Shown here one piece after another: positions 16,152-24,839 of a stretch of 64,000 nucleotides of DNA. The position numbers and the translations under genes were made by a program. This stretch comes from Nocardia brasiliensis. GTDB lineage: Bacteria; Actinomycetota; Actinomycetes; Mycobacteriales; Mycobacteriaceae. Location of the stretch: NCBI RefSeq assembly GCF_011801125.1, contig NZ_CP046171.1, forward strand, positions 2,852,001 through 2,916,000. The letters are read 5' to 3'. The first letter of the stretch is position 1. Each line of letters opens with the position of its first letter. Below the pieces are notes generated by a model that did no database searches, was not told the DNA's origin, and was given only the letters and a program-made list of their open reading frames with translations.

Positions 16152-16495
16152 GCGCGGACGGTAAAGCCAGGGAACTGGAAGCGGTGGCGCGCTCGGTGGA
16201 TTCGACCAGGGTGCTCGCCATCACCGGGGAGATCGACATGGCCTCGGCGCCGCGCTTTCAGGCCGCGGTGGACGAGGCGCTGCGCGAACAGCCCGCGGCG
16301 CTGGTGATCGATCTGTCCGAGGTGGAGTTCTTCGGTTCGGCCGGGCTGAGCGTGCTGCTCGTCGCGGCGGAGTCGGTGCCGCAGGGGCAGTTGCGTGTGG
16401 TGGCCTCGCCGCCGGTGCGTCGCCCGATCGAGGTGACCGGCCTGGACAAGTTGCTCAGCGTGTTCAACACCGTCGACGACGCCTTGGCCGCCTGA
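16148..16495 (+). CDS. STAS-domain anti-anti-sigma factor
   Basis: A 115-residue single STAS domain protein. It has the core ITGEIDMASAPRFQAAVDEAL, and the phosphorylatable serine is in the usual spot in VEFFGSAGLSVLLVA. Such proteins, in unphosphorylated form, bind anti-sigma kinases and release a sigma factor; PP2C/SpoIIE phosphatases reactivate them. A REC-SpoIIE phosphatase is encoded in the convergent three-gene unit just beyond the terminator at 16512-16545, which makes a partner-switching pair plausible. No anti-sigma kinase of the RsbW type is seen in the window. Confidence 0.88.
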   Translation: MSADGKARELEAVARSVDSTRVLAITGEIDMASAPRFQAAVDEALREQPAALVIDLSEVEFFGSAGLSVLLVAAESVPQGQLRVVASPPVRRPIEVTGLDKLLSVFNTVDDALAA

Positions 16496-16511
16496 TCCGC
16501 GTTCTGCCATT

Positions 16512-16545
16512 CGAATCGCGCCGACCGTTCGGTCGGCGCGATTCG
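16512..16545. terminator. Bidirectional hairpin terminator
   Basis: A perfect 15-bp stem (16512-16526 with 16531-16545) and a GTTC loop lie between the convergent STAS and response-regulator genes. There is no long T-run, as usual for actinobacterial intrinsic terminators. Confidence 0.8.
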
Positions 16546-16555
16546 CGTTTGCGGC

Positions 16556-16999
16556 TCAGGATTGCCGGGGCAATCGGACCACCTGGACGAAGAAATCATC
16601 GATGTGCTTGATCGCGGCCACGAACTGGTCGAGATCGACCGGCTTGGTCACGTAGGCGTTGGCGTGCAGTTTGTAGCTGCGCAGAATGTCTTCCTCGGCC
16701 GCCGAGGTGGTCAACACCACCACCGGGATGTGGGACAGATCCGGATCCGCCTTGATCCGCTCCAGCACCTGGCGGCCATCGTATTTGGGCAGATTCAGGT
16801 CGAGCAGGATCAGGTCGGGCAGCGGTGCGTCGGTGTATCGGCCCTGCCGGTAGAGGAAATCTAATGCCTCCTGACCGTCGTGGGCCACGTGCAGGGTGTT
16901 GCCGATCTTGTTGTCCTCGAACGCCTCCCTGGTCATCAATTCGTCGCCGGGATCATCCTCGATGAGCAGGATGTCGATGGGCTGGCCTGGGAGGGTCAA
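16556..16999 (-). CDS. Rcp1-like single-domain response regulator
   Basis: A 147-residue receiver-only protein. The acidic pocket is E14-D15-D16 (LLIEDDPGDE), the phosphoacceptor is D67 (LILLDLNLP), the switch Thr is in VVVLTTSA and the conserved lysine is K119 (YVTKP). The PGDELMTREAFEDN and NLPKYDGRQVLERIK segments match the Rcp1 subgroup that pairs with phytochrome-like histidine kinases. A TTG start at 16999 follows an AAGGAG site and overlaps the kinase stop codon (TTGA), so it is the cognate partner of the kinase at 16996-18588. There is no output domain; it may act by protein contact or phosphotransfer. Confidence 0.88.
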   Translation of the reverse strand: MTLPGQPIDILLIEDDPGDELMTREAFEDNKIGNTLHVAHDGQEALDFLYRQGRYTDAPLPDLILLDLNLPKYDGRQVLERIKADPDLSHIPVVVLTTSAAEEDILRSYKLHANAYVTKPVDLDQFVAAIKHIDDFFVQVVRLPRQS

Positions 17000-18588
17000 G
17001 AGGGATCTCCTTGCGGGGTCGGTGCGGTGGTCGCACTGAGGGTGAAGACGAAGCGGGCACCGTCGGTGTAGTCGGTGTCGAGCCAGATCTTGCCGCCGTG
17101 ATGTTCGACAATCTTCTTGCACAGCGCGAGCCCGATGCCGGTTCCGGTGTATTCGTCCCTGCCGTGCAGCCGCTGGAAGATCACGAAGATCTTCTCCGCG
17201 AACTCGGGCGCGATGCCGATGCCGTTGTCGGACACCGAGAATCGCCAACCGCCTGCTTCCTCGTCCGGCTCGCAGTCGATCCGCACGACCGGTGCGTGCG
17301 CGGCGTCGCGGAATTTGATCGCGTTGCCGACCAGGTTCTGCCACAACATGGTCAGCAGGGTCGGGTCGCCGGTGATCTCGGGGAGTTCGGCCGGGCGCTG
17401 CACCTTCAGATCGTTGTCCTCGGCGGCCGCGGCGAGGTTGGTCAGCGCCTTGTCCATGGTCTGATCGAGATCGATCGGGACGTTGCTGTCGATCACCCGG
17501 CCCACCCGGGAGAAGGTGAGCAGGTCGTTGATGAGCACCTGCATCCGCTTGGCGCCGTCCACCGCGTAGGCGATGTATTGTCCTGCGCGCTCGTCGAGTT
17601 GGTCGCCGTAGCGCTTCTCGAGAAGTTGGCAGAACGCGGCGACCTTGCGCAGCGGCTCCTGCAGATCGTGCGACGCGACATAGGCGAACTGCTCCAGTTC
17701 CGCGTTGGAGCGGCGCAGCTCCGCGGTCTGCGCGTCGAGTTCGGCGGCCTGTCGTTCCAGCTCGGACTCCTGGTCGCGGGAGGACGCCAGTTCAGCGACG
17801 ACGCGGCGGCGCATGGCCTCGACCGCCTGCGCCACGGTGGTCAGATCGGCGGGGCCGTGTGCGCTGATGCGATGGTCGAAGTCGCCGTCGGCCACCCGCT
17901 GCGAGGCGGCCTCCAGTTCGTCAAGCGGGCGGGCGACCAGCTTGCGCACCAGGATCGTCAGCACCACCGCCGACACCAGGAACGCGGCGACCAGCCCGCC
18001 GAGCATGGTGTCGCGCACCCGCCTGGCGTTGGCCAATTCGGCGTCGTTGCGGTCGATTTCGGCGGCGAGGCCGGCCGTCTGGGCGGCGAAGTGCTGACGG
18101 AGTGCGTCGAAGTCCTGCTTGCCGCGCTGCGCCGGGACCTCGCCGACCGCGGCGGCGCCGCGCTGGGAAACGCCGGCGAGCAGTGGCTCGGCGTATCCGG
18201 TGCGCCACCGGTCGGCGGCCTGCTCGACGGTGTCCAGATCGGCGAGCAGCTCCGGCCGGTCGGTGAGCAGTTCGCGAATGCGGGCCGCCGCCTGCGCCTC
18301 CTGTTGCTTGCCGTCGAAATACGGTGTGAGGAACTGCGGATCGGCGCCGATGGCGTAGCCGCGGATGCCGGTCTCCTGGTTCAGCAGCGCCCCTTGCAGC
18401 CGATAGGTCTCGGCCGCCGCGGGTTGCAGCCGGTCGACCAGCCGGTCGGAGTAGTGATTGGTCTTGGAGAGTTGGTCCGCGCCGATGCCGGTGCCGATGA
18501 TGACCAGCAGCACCATCAGCGCCAGCACCGACAGGAACCAACCCTGCACCGTCAGTCGCCCGGCCAGTGATCGCGCGGTTGCCGTCAT
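16996..18588 (-). CDS. CHASE3-HAMP sensor histidine kinase
   Basis: A 530-residue membrane kinase. A first transmembrane helix lies at about 17-36, then an extracytoplasmic CHASE3-like domain (residues ~40-190, QGALLNQETGIRGYAIGADP), a second helix (~197-220), HAMP, a coiled coil (~265-300) and HisKA with the phospho-histidine in ASHDLQEPLRK. The HATPase has an N-box NLVGNAIKF, DNGIGI and GTGIGLAL. The HisKA/HATPase style is that of Cph1-type kinases that pair with Rcp1 regulators. It overlaps both neighbours by 4 nt or less, so phosphatase, kinase and regulator are made together. The signal is unknown. Confidence 0.9.
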   Translation of the reverse strand: MTATARSLAGRLTVQGWFLSVLALMVLLVIIGTGIGADQLSKTNHYSDRLVDRLQPAAAETYRLQGALLNQETGIRGYAIGADPQFLTPYFDGKQQEAQAAARIRELLTDRPELLADLDTVEQAADRWRTGYAEPLLAGVSQRGAAAVGEVPAQRGKQDFDALRQHFAAQTAGLAAEIDRNDAELANARRVRDTMLGGLVAAFLVSAVVLTILVRKLVARPLDELEAASQRVADGDFDHRISAHGPADLTTVAQAVEAMRRRVVAELASSRDQESELERQAAELDAQTAELRRSNAELEQFAYVASHDLQEPLRKVAAFCQLLEKRYGDQLDERAGQYIAYAVDGAKRMQVLINDLLTFSRVGRVIDSNVPIDLDQTMDKALTNLAAAAEDNDLKVQRPAELPEITGDPTLLTMLWQNLVGNAIKFRDAAHAPVVRIDCEPDEEAGGWRFSVSDNGIGIAPEFAEKIFVIFQRLHGRDEYTGTGIGLALCKKIVEHHGGKIWLDTDYTDGARFVFTLSATTAPTPQGDPS

Positions 18589-19880
18589 CGCTTGTCCTGG
18601 TTCGTGTCTCGGTGGTGCCATTGCAGATACATGACCGCCACGTCGTCGTCGAGGCCGCCACGCGCCTCGGCCAGCGCCTCGGCGCGGCCGATGAGCTCGT
18701 CGACGAACAGCTCCGGTTCGGTCGCGCTCACCGTGCGAGCCAAGGTGAGCAGGCCGTCCTCGCCGAGGCGGTCCGGGCCCGTGCCGTTGTAGCCCTCGAA
18801 CAGGCCGTCGGTGAACAGCATGAGACCACAGTCGAAGTCGAGGGTGAGCTCGTGGGTGCGCCACTCGGCGCGGCCGGGAAAGAAGCCGAGTGCCGGACCG
18901 CCGGGCACCTCGACCCACTCGACCCCGCCGCGGGCCCGCAGCAGCATGCCGGGATGGCCCGCCCGGGTTATCAGCACCTTACGGTCCGCCGGGCACAGGA
19001 TCAGGCTGGTCAGCGTGGCGAAGGTCTGGCTGCCGGTGCGCTCGGCCAGCAACAGTTCCTCCAGCAACCGCAACTGCCGCACCCCGGAAACACCGCTGAG
19101 CACCAGGGTGCGCCAGGCGAGCCGCAGGGCGACGCCGGTGGCCGCCTCGTCCGGTCCGTGACCCGCGACATCGCCGATCAGCGCGTGTACGGTGCCGTCG
19201 CGCTGCTGCACCACGTCGTAGAAATCGCCGCCGAGCAGCGCGTTGGCCCGGCCGGGCCGGTAGCGCGCCACCACGTCGACCGCGCGGTCACCGCGCAGCA
19301 GCGGGGTCGGCAGTAACCCACGCTCGAGTCGCGAATTCTCCTGCGCCCGCATCTGACTGGCGCGCAGCGCCGCCGCCTGCCGTTCGGCCTGCTTGCGCTG
19401 GATCGCGTAACGCACGGCCCGGCTGAACAATTCGGGTTCGACGCGGCCCTTGACCAGATAGTCCTGCGCACCCGCGGCGACCGCGGCAAGGCCGGTCTGC
19501 TCCTGATCGAGCCCGGTGAGCACGACCACCGCGACCTGATCGGTGTATTCCCGCACGGCGGCAAGCGCTTCCAGCCCTTGCGCGTCCGGCAGGTGCAGGT
19601 CCAGCAGCACGCAGTCGGGGATCTCGGCGGCCAATTGCGTGCGTGCCTCGGCGGCCGAACGGACCCAGCGCACCGGAAGTCCCGGTGCGCCGTCCGCGAT
19701 CAGTTCCTCGACCAACAGCGCGTCGGCCTGATCGTCCTCGATCAGCAACACCGAGAGTTCCGGCCAGTTCCACACCCCGCGATGGGGGAGGTGTTGTGCA
19801 ACGGGGGTCGCACCGAGGGTCTTGCCGTCGCTAGCGCTGAGAAGGCCTATCTGCCCGCTCGGCCCGGAGAGCATCGACAC
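18585..19880 (-). CDS. Receiver-SpoIIE (PP2C) phosphatase
   Basis: A 431-residue fusion. Residues ~42-160 are a receiver domain with acidic residues in LLIEDD, phosphoacceptor D94 (VLLDLHLPD) and K144. After a short coiled linker, residues ~205-425 form a SpoIIE/RsbU phosphatase with metal-binding aspartates in LLGGDFYDV, GDVAGHG and LDDDVAVMYL. Such proteins dephosphorylate STAS anti-anti-sigma factors when the receiver is phosphorylated. It heads the phosphatase-kinase-regulator operon, convergent to a STAS gene. The N-terminal 40 residues are poorly conserved in style, so the start may lie further in (e.g. ATG 19874). Confidence 0.9.
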   Translation of the reverse strand: MSMLSGPSGQIGLLSASDGKTLGATPVAQHLPHRGVWNWPELSVLLIEDDQADALLVEELIADGAPGLPVRWVRSAAEARTQLAAEIPDCVLLDLHLPDAQGLEALAAVREYTDQVAVVVLTGLDQEQTGLAAVAAGAQDYLVKGRVEPELFSRAVRYAIQRKQAERQAAALRASQMRAQENSRLERGLLPTPLLRGDRAVDVVARYRPGRANALLGGDFYDVVQQRDGTVHALIGDVAGHGPDEAATGVALRLAWRTLVLSGVSGVRQLRLLEELLLAERTGSQTFATLTSLILCPADRKVLITRAGHPGMLLRARGGVEWVEVPGGPALGFFPGRAEWRTHELTLDFDCGLMLFTDGLFEGYNGTGPDRLGEDGLLTLARTVSATEPELFVDELIGRAEALAEARGGLDDDVAVMYLQWHHRDTNQDKR

Positions 19881-20146
19881 CGGTCTCCTTCCGAATCCAC
19901 GTTCACCGCACGGTTGTCGCGTACGACGAACACGGAGTAGCCCAGCGTCGGCGGCACGCCTTCCGGCCCTGTACCGCGCAACACGTCAACGTTACCGTCT
20001 CGGCGGGCATGGTTTCGCCCGACGGCAGGTCGGCGCGCTCCGCGCCGCCGCGGCTCATCGTCGGTATTCGGCCTGCCAGCAGGGCCGATGTGCCGAAACC
20101 GCCCGCCGCGAAATCGGCTTGCCGTGCCGCTGTATAGTTTGCAACA

Positions 20147-20158
20147 GCAACTAGTTGC
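20147..20158. promoter_or_regulatory. Palindrome GCAACTAGTTGC, candidate MarR operator
   Basis: A perfect 12-bp palindrome with an additional GCAAC half-site at 20141-20145, 43 bp before the MarR start and inside the likely promoter (TATAGTTT around 20132-20140). MarR regulators bind such sites to repress themselves and a linked exporter. Binding is inferred. Confidence 0.6.
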
Positions 20159-20200
20159 ATCTGTCAAATAAGTTTGCCGGGGAATCAGAAGGTGAAGCCC

Positions 20201-20695
20201 ATGCCCGCCGACGGACACCACGGTGTCACCGCGGCCGAACTCGAGATCGCCGATCAGGTCGGGGTCGAGCTGGTTCGGTTCATGCGCGCGATCACCCGCG
20301 CCAAAGCGCGGATGGCCCAACCCGGTCCGGACGGGATCGAGCGGTTGGCCTACTCGGTGCTGTTCTGCCTCGTGCACGACGGGCCACAGCGCACCGGTAA
20401 GCTCGCCGAACTGTTGCACGCAGAGATCTCCACCATCAGTAGACAGAGCAGATCGCTTGTGGCACATGGCCTGGTCGAGCGCCGGGCCGACCCGATCGAC
20501 GGCCGGGCCTGTGTGCTCGCGGCCACCGAGGAGGGGGTGCGCGTGTTCGAGGCGAACCGTCAGCAGCGCAACCGTTGGCTGGCAGGCATTTTGGCCGATT
20601 GGCCCGCCGCGGACCGGACCACGCTGACCGATCTGCTCGCCCGGCTCAACGAAGGTATCGAGTCCACTCCACGGGATACAGCCGAACAGAATTAG
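20201..20695 (+). CDS. MarR-family transcriptional regulator
   Basis: A 164-residue regulator. The winged helix-turn-helix lies at about residues 55-110: QRTGKLAELLHAEISTISRQ, then LVAHGLVERRADPIDGRACV with the wing. N- and C-terminal helices would form the dimer interface. ATG 20201 is preceded by AGAAGGTG at 20188-20195, which is better than the upstream TTG at 20174. The MFS exporter gene starts 7 bp after its stop, so this regulator most likely represses an efflux operon through the palindrome upstream and is released by a small aromatic-type ligand. Confidence 0.9.
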   Translation: MPADGHHGVTAAELEIADQVGVELVRFMRAITRAKARMAQPGPDGIERLAYSVLFCLVHDGPQRTGKLAELLHAEISTISRQSRSLVAHGLVERRADPIDGRACVLAATEEGVRVFEANRQQRNRWLAGILADWPAADRTTLTDLLARLNEGIESTPRDTAEQN

Positions 20696-20702
20696 GGCGT
20701 AC

Positions 20703-23282
20703 ATGACGAATTCCACCACCCAGGCAGCGCCGCCGGGCCTGGCGGCGGGTGCGGGAGCCGCACTGTCGCACCGGCAGATCTTGACGATCCTGTCCGGTCT
20801 GATGCTCGGCATGTTCCTGGCCGCGCTCGACCAGAACATCGTGAGTGTCGCGATCGTGAAGATCGCCAACGATCTGCACGGGTTCGACGAGCAGGCATGG
20901 GCCACAACGGCATACCTGATCACGGCGACGATCACCACGCCGCTGTACGGCAAGCTGGCCGACATCTACGGCCGCAAGCCCTTCTACCTCACCGCGATCG
21001 GGCTGTTCGTCATCGGCTCGGTCGCGTGCACCTTCGCCACCTCGATGTATCAGCTGGCCGGCTTCCGCGCCTTTCAGGGGCTCGGCGCGGGCGGCCTGAT
21101 GTCGTTGGCGTTCACCATCATCGGCGATATCGTGCCCGCCCGGGAGCGGGTGCGCTATCAGGGCTACTTCATGATGGTGTTCGGCACCGCCACCGTGCTC
21201 GGACCGGTGCTCGGCGGGTTCTTCTCCGATTACGAGACCCTCGGCGGCATCGACGGCTGGCGCTGGGTGTTCCTGGTCAACGTCCCGGTGGGGGTGCTCG
21301 CGCTCGCGGTGGTGGCCAAGGTGCTCAATGTGCCGCATCAACGACAGGTGCACCGGATCGACTGGTTCGGCGCGATCGCGTTGACGATCTGCGTCGTGCC
21401 GCTGCTGATCGTCGCCGAACAGGGCAGGCACTGGGGCTGGGATTCGCAGCGCGCCTTGATCTGTTATGGCGTCGGCGCGGTCGGGTTGCTGCTGTTCCTG
21501 CTCGTGGAACTGCTCATGAAGGACGCGGCGCTGATCCCGCTGCGGTTGTTCCGGAACTCGACCTTCAGCGTGACCATCGCGGGCGGCTTCATTGTCGGTA
21601 TCGCGATGTTCGGCGCGATCACCATGGTGCCGCAGTACTTCCAGGTGGTTCGTGGCTTCTCGCCGACCAAGGCCGGTCTGCTGATGCTGCCGCTGGTGCT
21701 CGGCATCACGGTCGGCTCGCAGCTGGCGGGCCGGATCACCAAACGGACCGGGCGCTACAAGATCCTGCCCGTCGCAGGGTGTTTCATCATCGCGGTGGGC
21801 GCCGCGCTGTACGGACAGGTGCACTACGACAGCCCGCTGTGGCAGCCGCTGGTGTACGGCGGCGTGATCGGCCTCGGCCTCGGCGGCTGCATGCAGACGC
21901 TGATCATCGCGGCGCAGAACGCGGGACCACGGTCGGACATGGGCGTGTCCACCGCCTCGGCGACCTTCTTCCGGCAGATGGGCGGCACCCTGGGTGTCGC
22001 GGTGTTCCTCACCATCCTGTTCAACCTGTTGCCGCACCGCATCATCGACGCGTTCGGCGGCCAGCTGCCGCCCGGATTCGGCGCCGACCAGCTCAGCGCT
22101 ATGCAGAGCAACACGAGCGGCATCGCGGCGCTGCCCGACGAGCTGCGGGTGCCGATCCTGACCGGCTTCACCGACGCCATGCAGGGGGTGTTCCTGGCCG
22201 CGGCCGGGGTGGCGTTACTGGCCTGCTTCGTGCTGATGTTCATGAAAGAGATCCCGCTGCAGGACGATCCGGTACCGGCGGCGGCGAAGGCGACGCCGCG
22301 CGCGGCCGAGCCGAGCTGGGACGAGGACCAGGTGTGGGAGGGCGCCGCGCAGGCGCTGTCCGAACCGGAGCCGGTGCTCGCGGGCGCGGTCGGCAGGCAC
22401 GCCTCCCCGGAGCACAACGGCAACGGCGCCTACCGGTTCGCCACGGCGGCAGCGGGTGCGGCGACCACGGTGCTGGACGCGACGGACGGCTATGCGGCGC
22501 ATGGTGATCGATCGATCGCGGGTTACGTCCGCCGCGAAGACGGCCATCCGGTGCCCGGCGCGGCATTGACGCTGATCGATCAGCGCGGGCACCAGGTGTC
22601 GCGCGCGGGCGCGGATGCCAACGGCCACTACGTGATCGGCGCGCCCGAGGGCGGCGGCTACGTGCTGATCGTCTCGGCGCCCGGGCATCAGCCCGCTGCG
22701 GTCACGGTGTCGATCGGGCAGCAGCCGCAGGACATCGAGATCACGCTGCTCGGCTCCGGTGAACTGTCGGGCGTGGTGCGCTCGGCCGGTCGCGGAACCC
22801 CGATCACCGGCGCCACGATCACGCTGACCGACCTCGGCGGCGAGGTGGTCGGCGCCGCGGTGACCGCGGCCGACGGCGCCTACGTCTGTCACGGGATCGT
22901 CTCGGGCACCTACACATTGGTCGCGGTCGCCGAGCACATGCGGCCGAGCGCGACCACGCTCACCGTGCCCGACACCGGATTGCTGCGCCACGACATCGAA
23001 TTGGCGCCGATGGCGGTGCTGGCCGGGGCCGCGTGGGCCGAGGACGGCCGTGCGGTGCCCGACGCGCAGATCAGCGTGCTGGACGCGACCGGCGAGCTGA
23101 CCGCGGCGGCGCGCACCGACGAGCACGGCCACTACGTCGTCACCGATCTGCCGGAGGGCCGCTACACCATCGTGGCGCGCGGCTACCCGCCGGTCACCAG
23201 CCAGGTCACCGTCGCGGGCAGCGAGGTCAACCACGACGTGCGACTCGGCTACCAGCTCGACGATTCGCCGGAATCGCGATGA
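20703..23282 (+). CDS. DHA2 (EmrB/QacA-type) MFS exporter fused to carboxypeptidase-regulatory-like repeats
   Basis: An 859-residue protein; ordinary DHA2 exporters have 480-550. Residues ~20-520 are a 14-helix major facilitator with motif LAALDQNIVSVAI in helix 1, and GKLADIYGRK and GWRWVFLVNVPVG in later loops. A linker (~525-598) leads to three tandem ~85-residue beta-sandwich repeats at about 600, 685 and 771. Each has a G-x-V-x(n)-G-x-P/ITGA-x-I/V pattern then DxxGxY and GxYTLV-like ends, as in carboxypeptidase regulatory domains. It would export drugs or lipids using the proton gradient. The tail's side of the membrane and its ligand are unknown. It overlaps the YceI gene, which has a similar domain. 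Confidence 0.85.
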   Translation: MTNSTTQAAPPGLAAGAGAALSHRQILTILSGLMLGMFLAALDQNIVSVAIVKIANDLHGFDEQAWATTAYLITATITTPLYGKLADIYGRKPFYLTAIGLFVIGSVACTFATSMYQLAGFRAFQGLGAGGLMSLAFTIIGDIVPARERVRYQGYFMMVFGTATVLGPVLGGFFSDYETLGGIDGWRWVFLVNVPVGVLALAVVAKVLNVPHQRQVHRIDWFGAIALTICVVPLLIVAEQGRHWGWDSQRALICYGVGAVGLLLFLLVELLMKDAALIPLRLFRNSTFSVTIAGGFIVGIAMFGAITMVPQYFQVVRGFSPTKAGLLMLPLVLGITVGSQLAGRITKRTGRYKILPVAGCFIIAVGAALYGQVHYDSPLWQPLVYGGVIGLGLGGCMQTLIIAAQNAGPRSDMGVSTASATFFRQMGGTLGVAVFLTILFNLLPHRIIDAFGGQLPPGFGADQLSAMQSNTSGIAALPDELRVPILTGFTDAMQGVFLAAAGVALLACFVLMFMKEIPLQDDPVPAAAKATPRAAEPSWDEDQVWEGAAQALSEPEPVLAGAVGRHASPEHNGNGAYRFATAAAGAATTVLDATDGYAAHGDRSIAGYVRREDGHPVPGAALTLIDQRGHQVSRAGADANGHYVIGAPEGGGYVLIVSAPGHQPAAVTVSIGQQPQDIEITLLGSGELSGVVRSAGRGTPITGATITLTDLGGEVVGAAVTAADGAYVCHGIVSGTYTLVAVAEHMRPSATTLTVPDTGLLRHDIELAPMAVLAGAAWAEDGRAVPDAQISVLDATGELTAAARTDEHGHYVVTDLPEGRYTIVARGYPPVTSQVTVAGSEVNHDVRLGYQLDDSPESR

Positions 23283-24100
23283 CGGCCGGGACCGGCTTGA
23301 CCGCGCGGATCCGCACCACCGAGGGCTGGCCGGTGCCGGATGCGGTGCTGACCGTGACGGATCTGAGCGGGCAGCAGCTCGCCCGCGTGGTCGCCGACGC
23401 GACCGGGGCGGTGGCGACCGAGCCGCTGCCGCCCGGCACGTTGACCGCGGTGCTGACCGCCGTCGGATACCAGCCCGTCGCGCGGACCGCCCAGATCTCC
23501 GCCGCGGGTTCCGGGCGGCTCGGTGACATCGCACTGCGGCCGACCGTCGGCAATGTCGCGGTGCCGCCGCCGGGGGTGTGGACGATCGATCCGGTGCACT
23601 CCACCGTGATCGCCACCGCGCGCCATCTCGGCATCGCCAGTATCAAGGCGCGGTTCGCCGGGGTGCGCGGCAGGCTGGTCGTCACCGAGCCGTTCGAGCA
23701 GACCTCCGGTCATGCCGAGATCGACGCCCGGTCCATCGATACCGGCATCACCCAGCGCGACGAACACCTGCGCTCCGCCGAATTCCTGGACACCGCGACA
23801 TATCCGGTGATCACCTTCACCAGCAGCGCACTGCGCCGCACCGGGCCCGACACCTGGGTCATGTCCGGCGAACTGTCGCTGCACGGACAGCGCCGCTCGG
23901 TGGACCTCGACCTCACCTACGGTGGCTTCGGTCCCGACCCATGGGGTGGTGTCCGCGCCGCCTTCCACGCCGAAACCCTGCTGCACCGCAACGATTTCGC
24001 GATCGACTACAACGCGGTCGTGCGTGCGGGCATCGCTGCCGTCGGCACCACCGTGCAGCTGGCGCTGGACATCGAGGTCGTCCAGGAATCGGCCGCTTAG
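23279..24100 (+). CDS. YceI-family protein with N-terminal carboxypeptidase-regulatory-like domain
   Basis: A 273-residue protein. Residues ~5-90 repeat the small beta-sandwich found three times in the preceding exporter (GWPVPDAVLTVTDLSGQQLA, PPGTLTAVLTAVGYQP). Residues ~100-273 are a YceI lipocalin-like domain: WTIDPVHSTVIATARHLGI, GHAEIDARSIDTG, RDEHLRSAEFLDTATYPVIT, and a C-terminal NRNDFAID-like block (LHRNDFAIDYN). YceI domains bind polyprenoid or other long lipids. There is no signal peptide. The start overlaps the exporter stop (ATGA). The shared domain suggests the two proteins work together, perhaps passing a lipid-like cargo. Confidence 0.87.
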   Translation: MTAGTGLTARIRTTEGWPVPDAVLTVTDLSGQQLARVVADATGAVATEPLPPGTLTAVLTAVGYQPVARTAQISAAGSGRLGDIALRPTVGNVAVPPPGVWTIDPVHSTVIATARHLGIASIKARFAGVRGRLVVTEPFEQTSGHAEIDARSIDTGITQRDEHLRSAEFLDTATYPVITFTSSALRRTGPDTWVMSGELSLHGQRRSVDLDLTYGGFGPDPWGGVRAAFHAETLLHRNDFAIDYNAVVRAGIAAVGTTVQLALDIEVVQESAA

Positions 24101-24148
24101 CGGCACCGGCCCCGTGTTGTCCGCGAACGGTGCGGTGCGGCAACGAGA

Positions 24149-24790
24149 TCAGGGACTCGACTCGAGCAGAGCGGTCAGTGATCGCGGTGTCCACGTGAGA
24201 TCGGCGCCGGGGCGGGTGGCGAGATAGGTCGCGGTCACCTCGACGGACCAGCCGTGGGCCTCGATCAGGCCCGCGGCCAGGTGCCGCAGATAGCGCGCCG
24301 AAGGCGCGTTGCCCGGCAGCGCGTCGTGCCGCCACGGCGCGGTACAGGTGATGATCGGGTGACCGGCGAACCGGCCTGCGTACGAGAGGGTTTCGTAGCG
24401 GCCGGGGCCCAGTGGGTCGCGCCCGTAGCGGATCGCCGTGGTCAGATCCAGGTCGGTGCCCGGCGACCGGTACATCTCCTGGGCGGCGATATCGGCGAAC
24501 TGCGCGGCGGTGAGCAGGTAGGCGCGGGCGGCGGTCTCGCCCGGTCCGTCCGGGTCGTAGAACGCGCGCCCGCCCGTCCACACCAGCGATTCAGTGGCGA
24601 AATACAGCAGTCCGGGCAGCATCATCGGCATCGAGCGCGCGGGCTCGGCGGCGTCGCGGCAGCCCGGCACGGCCCGCAGGCCGCCCGCCGGTGTGCCGCC
24701 ACGTAGATAGCAGCGCAGCCTGCTCAGGTGCATGTTCGATCCGTAGGCCGCGTACCAGACCCGATCCGGGTTCGCGCCGTTCGCCGTCAC
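24149..24790 (-). CDS. Gamma-glutamylcyclotransferase-fold protein
   Basis: A 213-residue protein starting WYAAYGSNMHLSRLRCYLRG, the YGSN phosphate-loop-like motif of the gamma-glutamylcyclotransferase/AIG2 fold. A middle part follows with ATESLVWTGGRAFYDPDG and AYLLTAAQFADIAAQEMYRS. Homologues in actinobacteria are often labelled histone deacetylase, which I regard as an inherited misannotation. The catalytic Glu of true cyclotransferases is not obvious to me, so activity is uncertain. It is convergent with the YceI gene and on the same strand as the following methyltransferase, 49 bp from it. Confidence 0.7.
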   Translation of the reverse strand: MTANGANPDRVWYAAYGSNMHLSRLRCYLRGGTPAGGLRAVPGCRDAAEPARSMPMMLPGLLYFATESLVWTGGRAFYDPDGPGETAARAYLLTAAQFADIAAQEMYRSPGTDLDLTTAIRYGRDPLGPGRYETLSYAGRFAGHPIITCTAPWRHDALPGNAPSARYLRHLAAGLIEAHGWSVEVTATYLATRPGADLTWTPRSLTALLESSP

Positions 24791-24839
24791 CGCACCATTG
24801 TGCCGCGTGGGTGGTCGCCGACCTCGTCCGCTCGGCTGG

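Noticed and set aside
24149..24790. Histone deacetylase label for the YGSN protein
   Set aside because: The N-terminal YGSN motif and size fit the gamma-glutamylcyclotransferase fold; no deacetylase metal motif is present.
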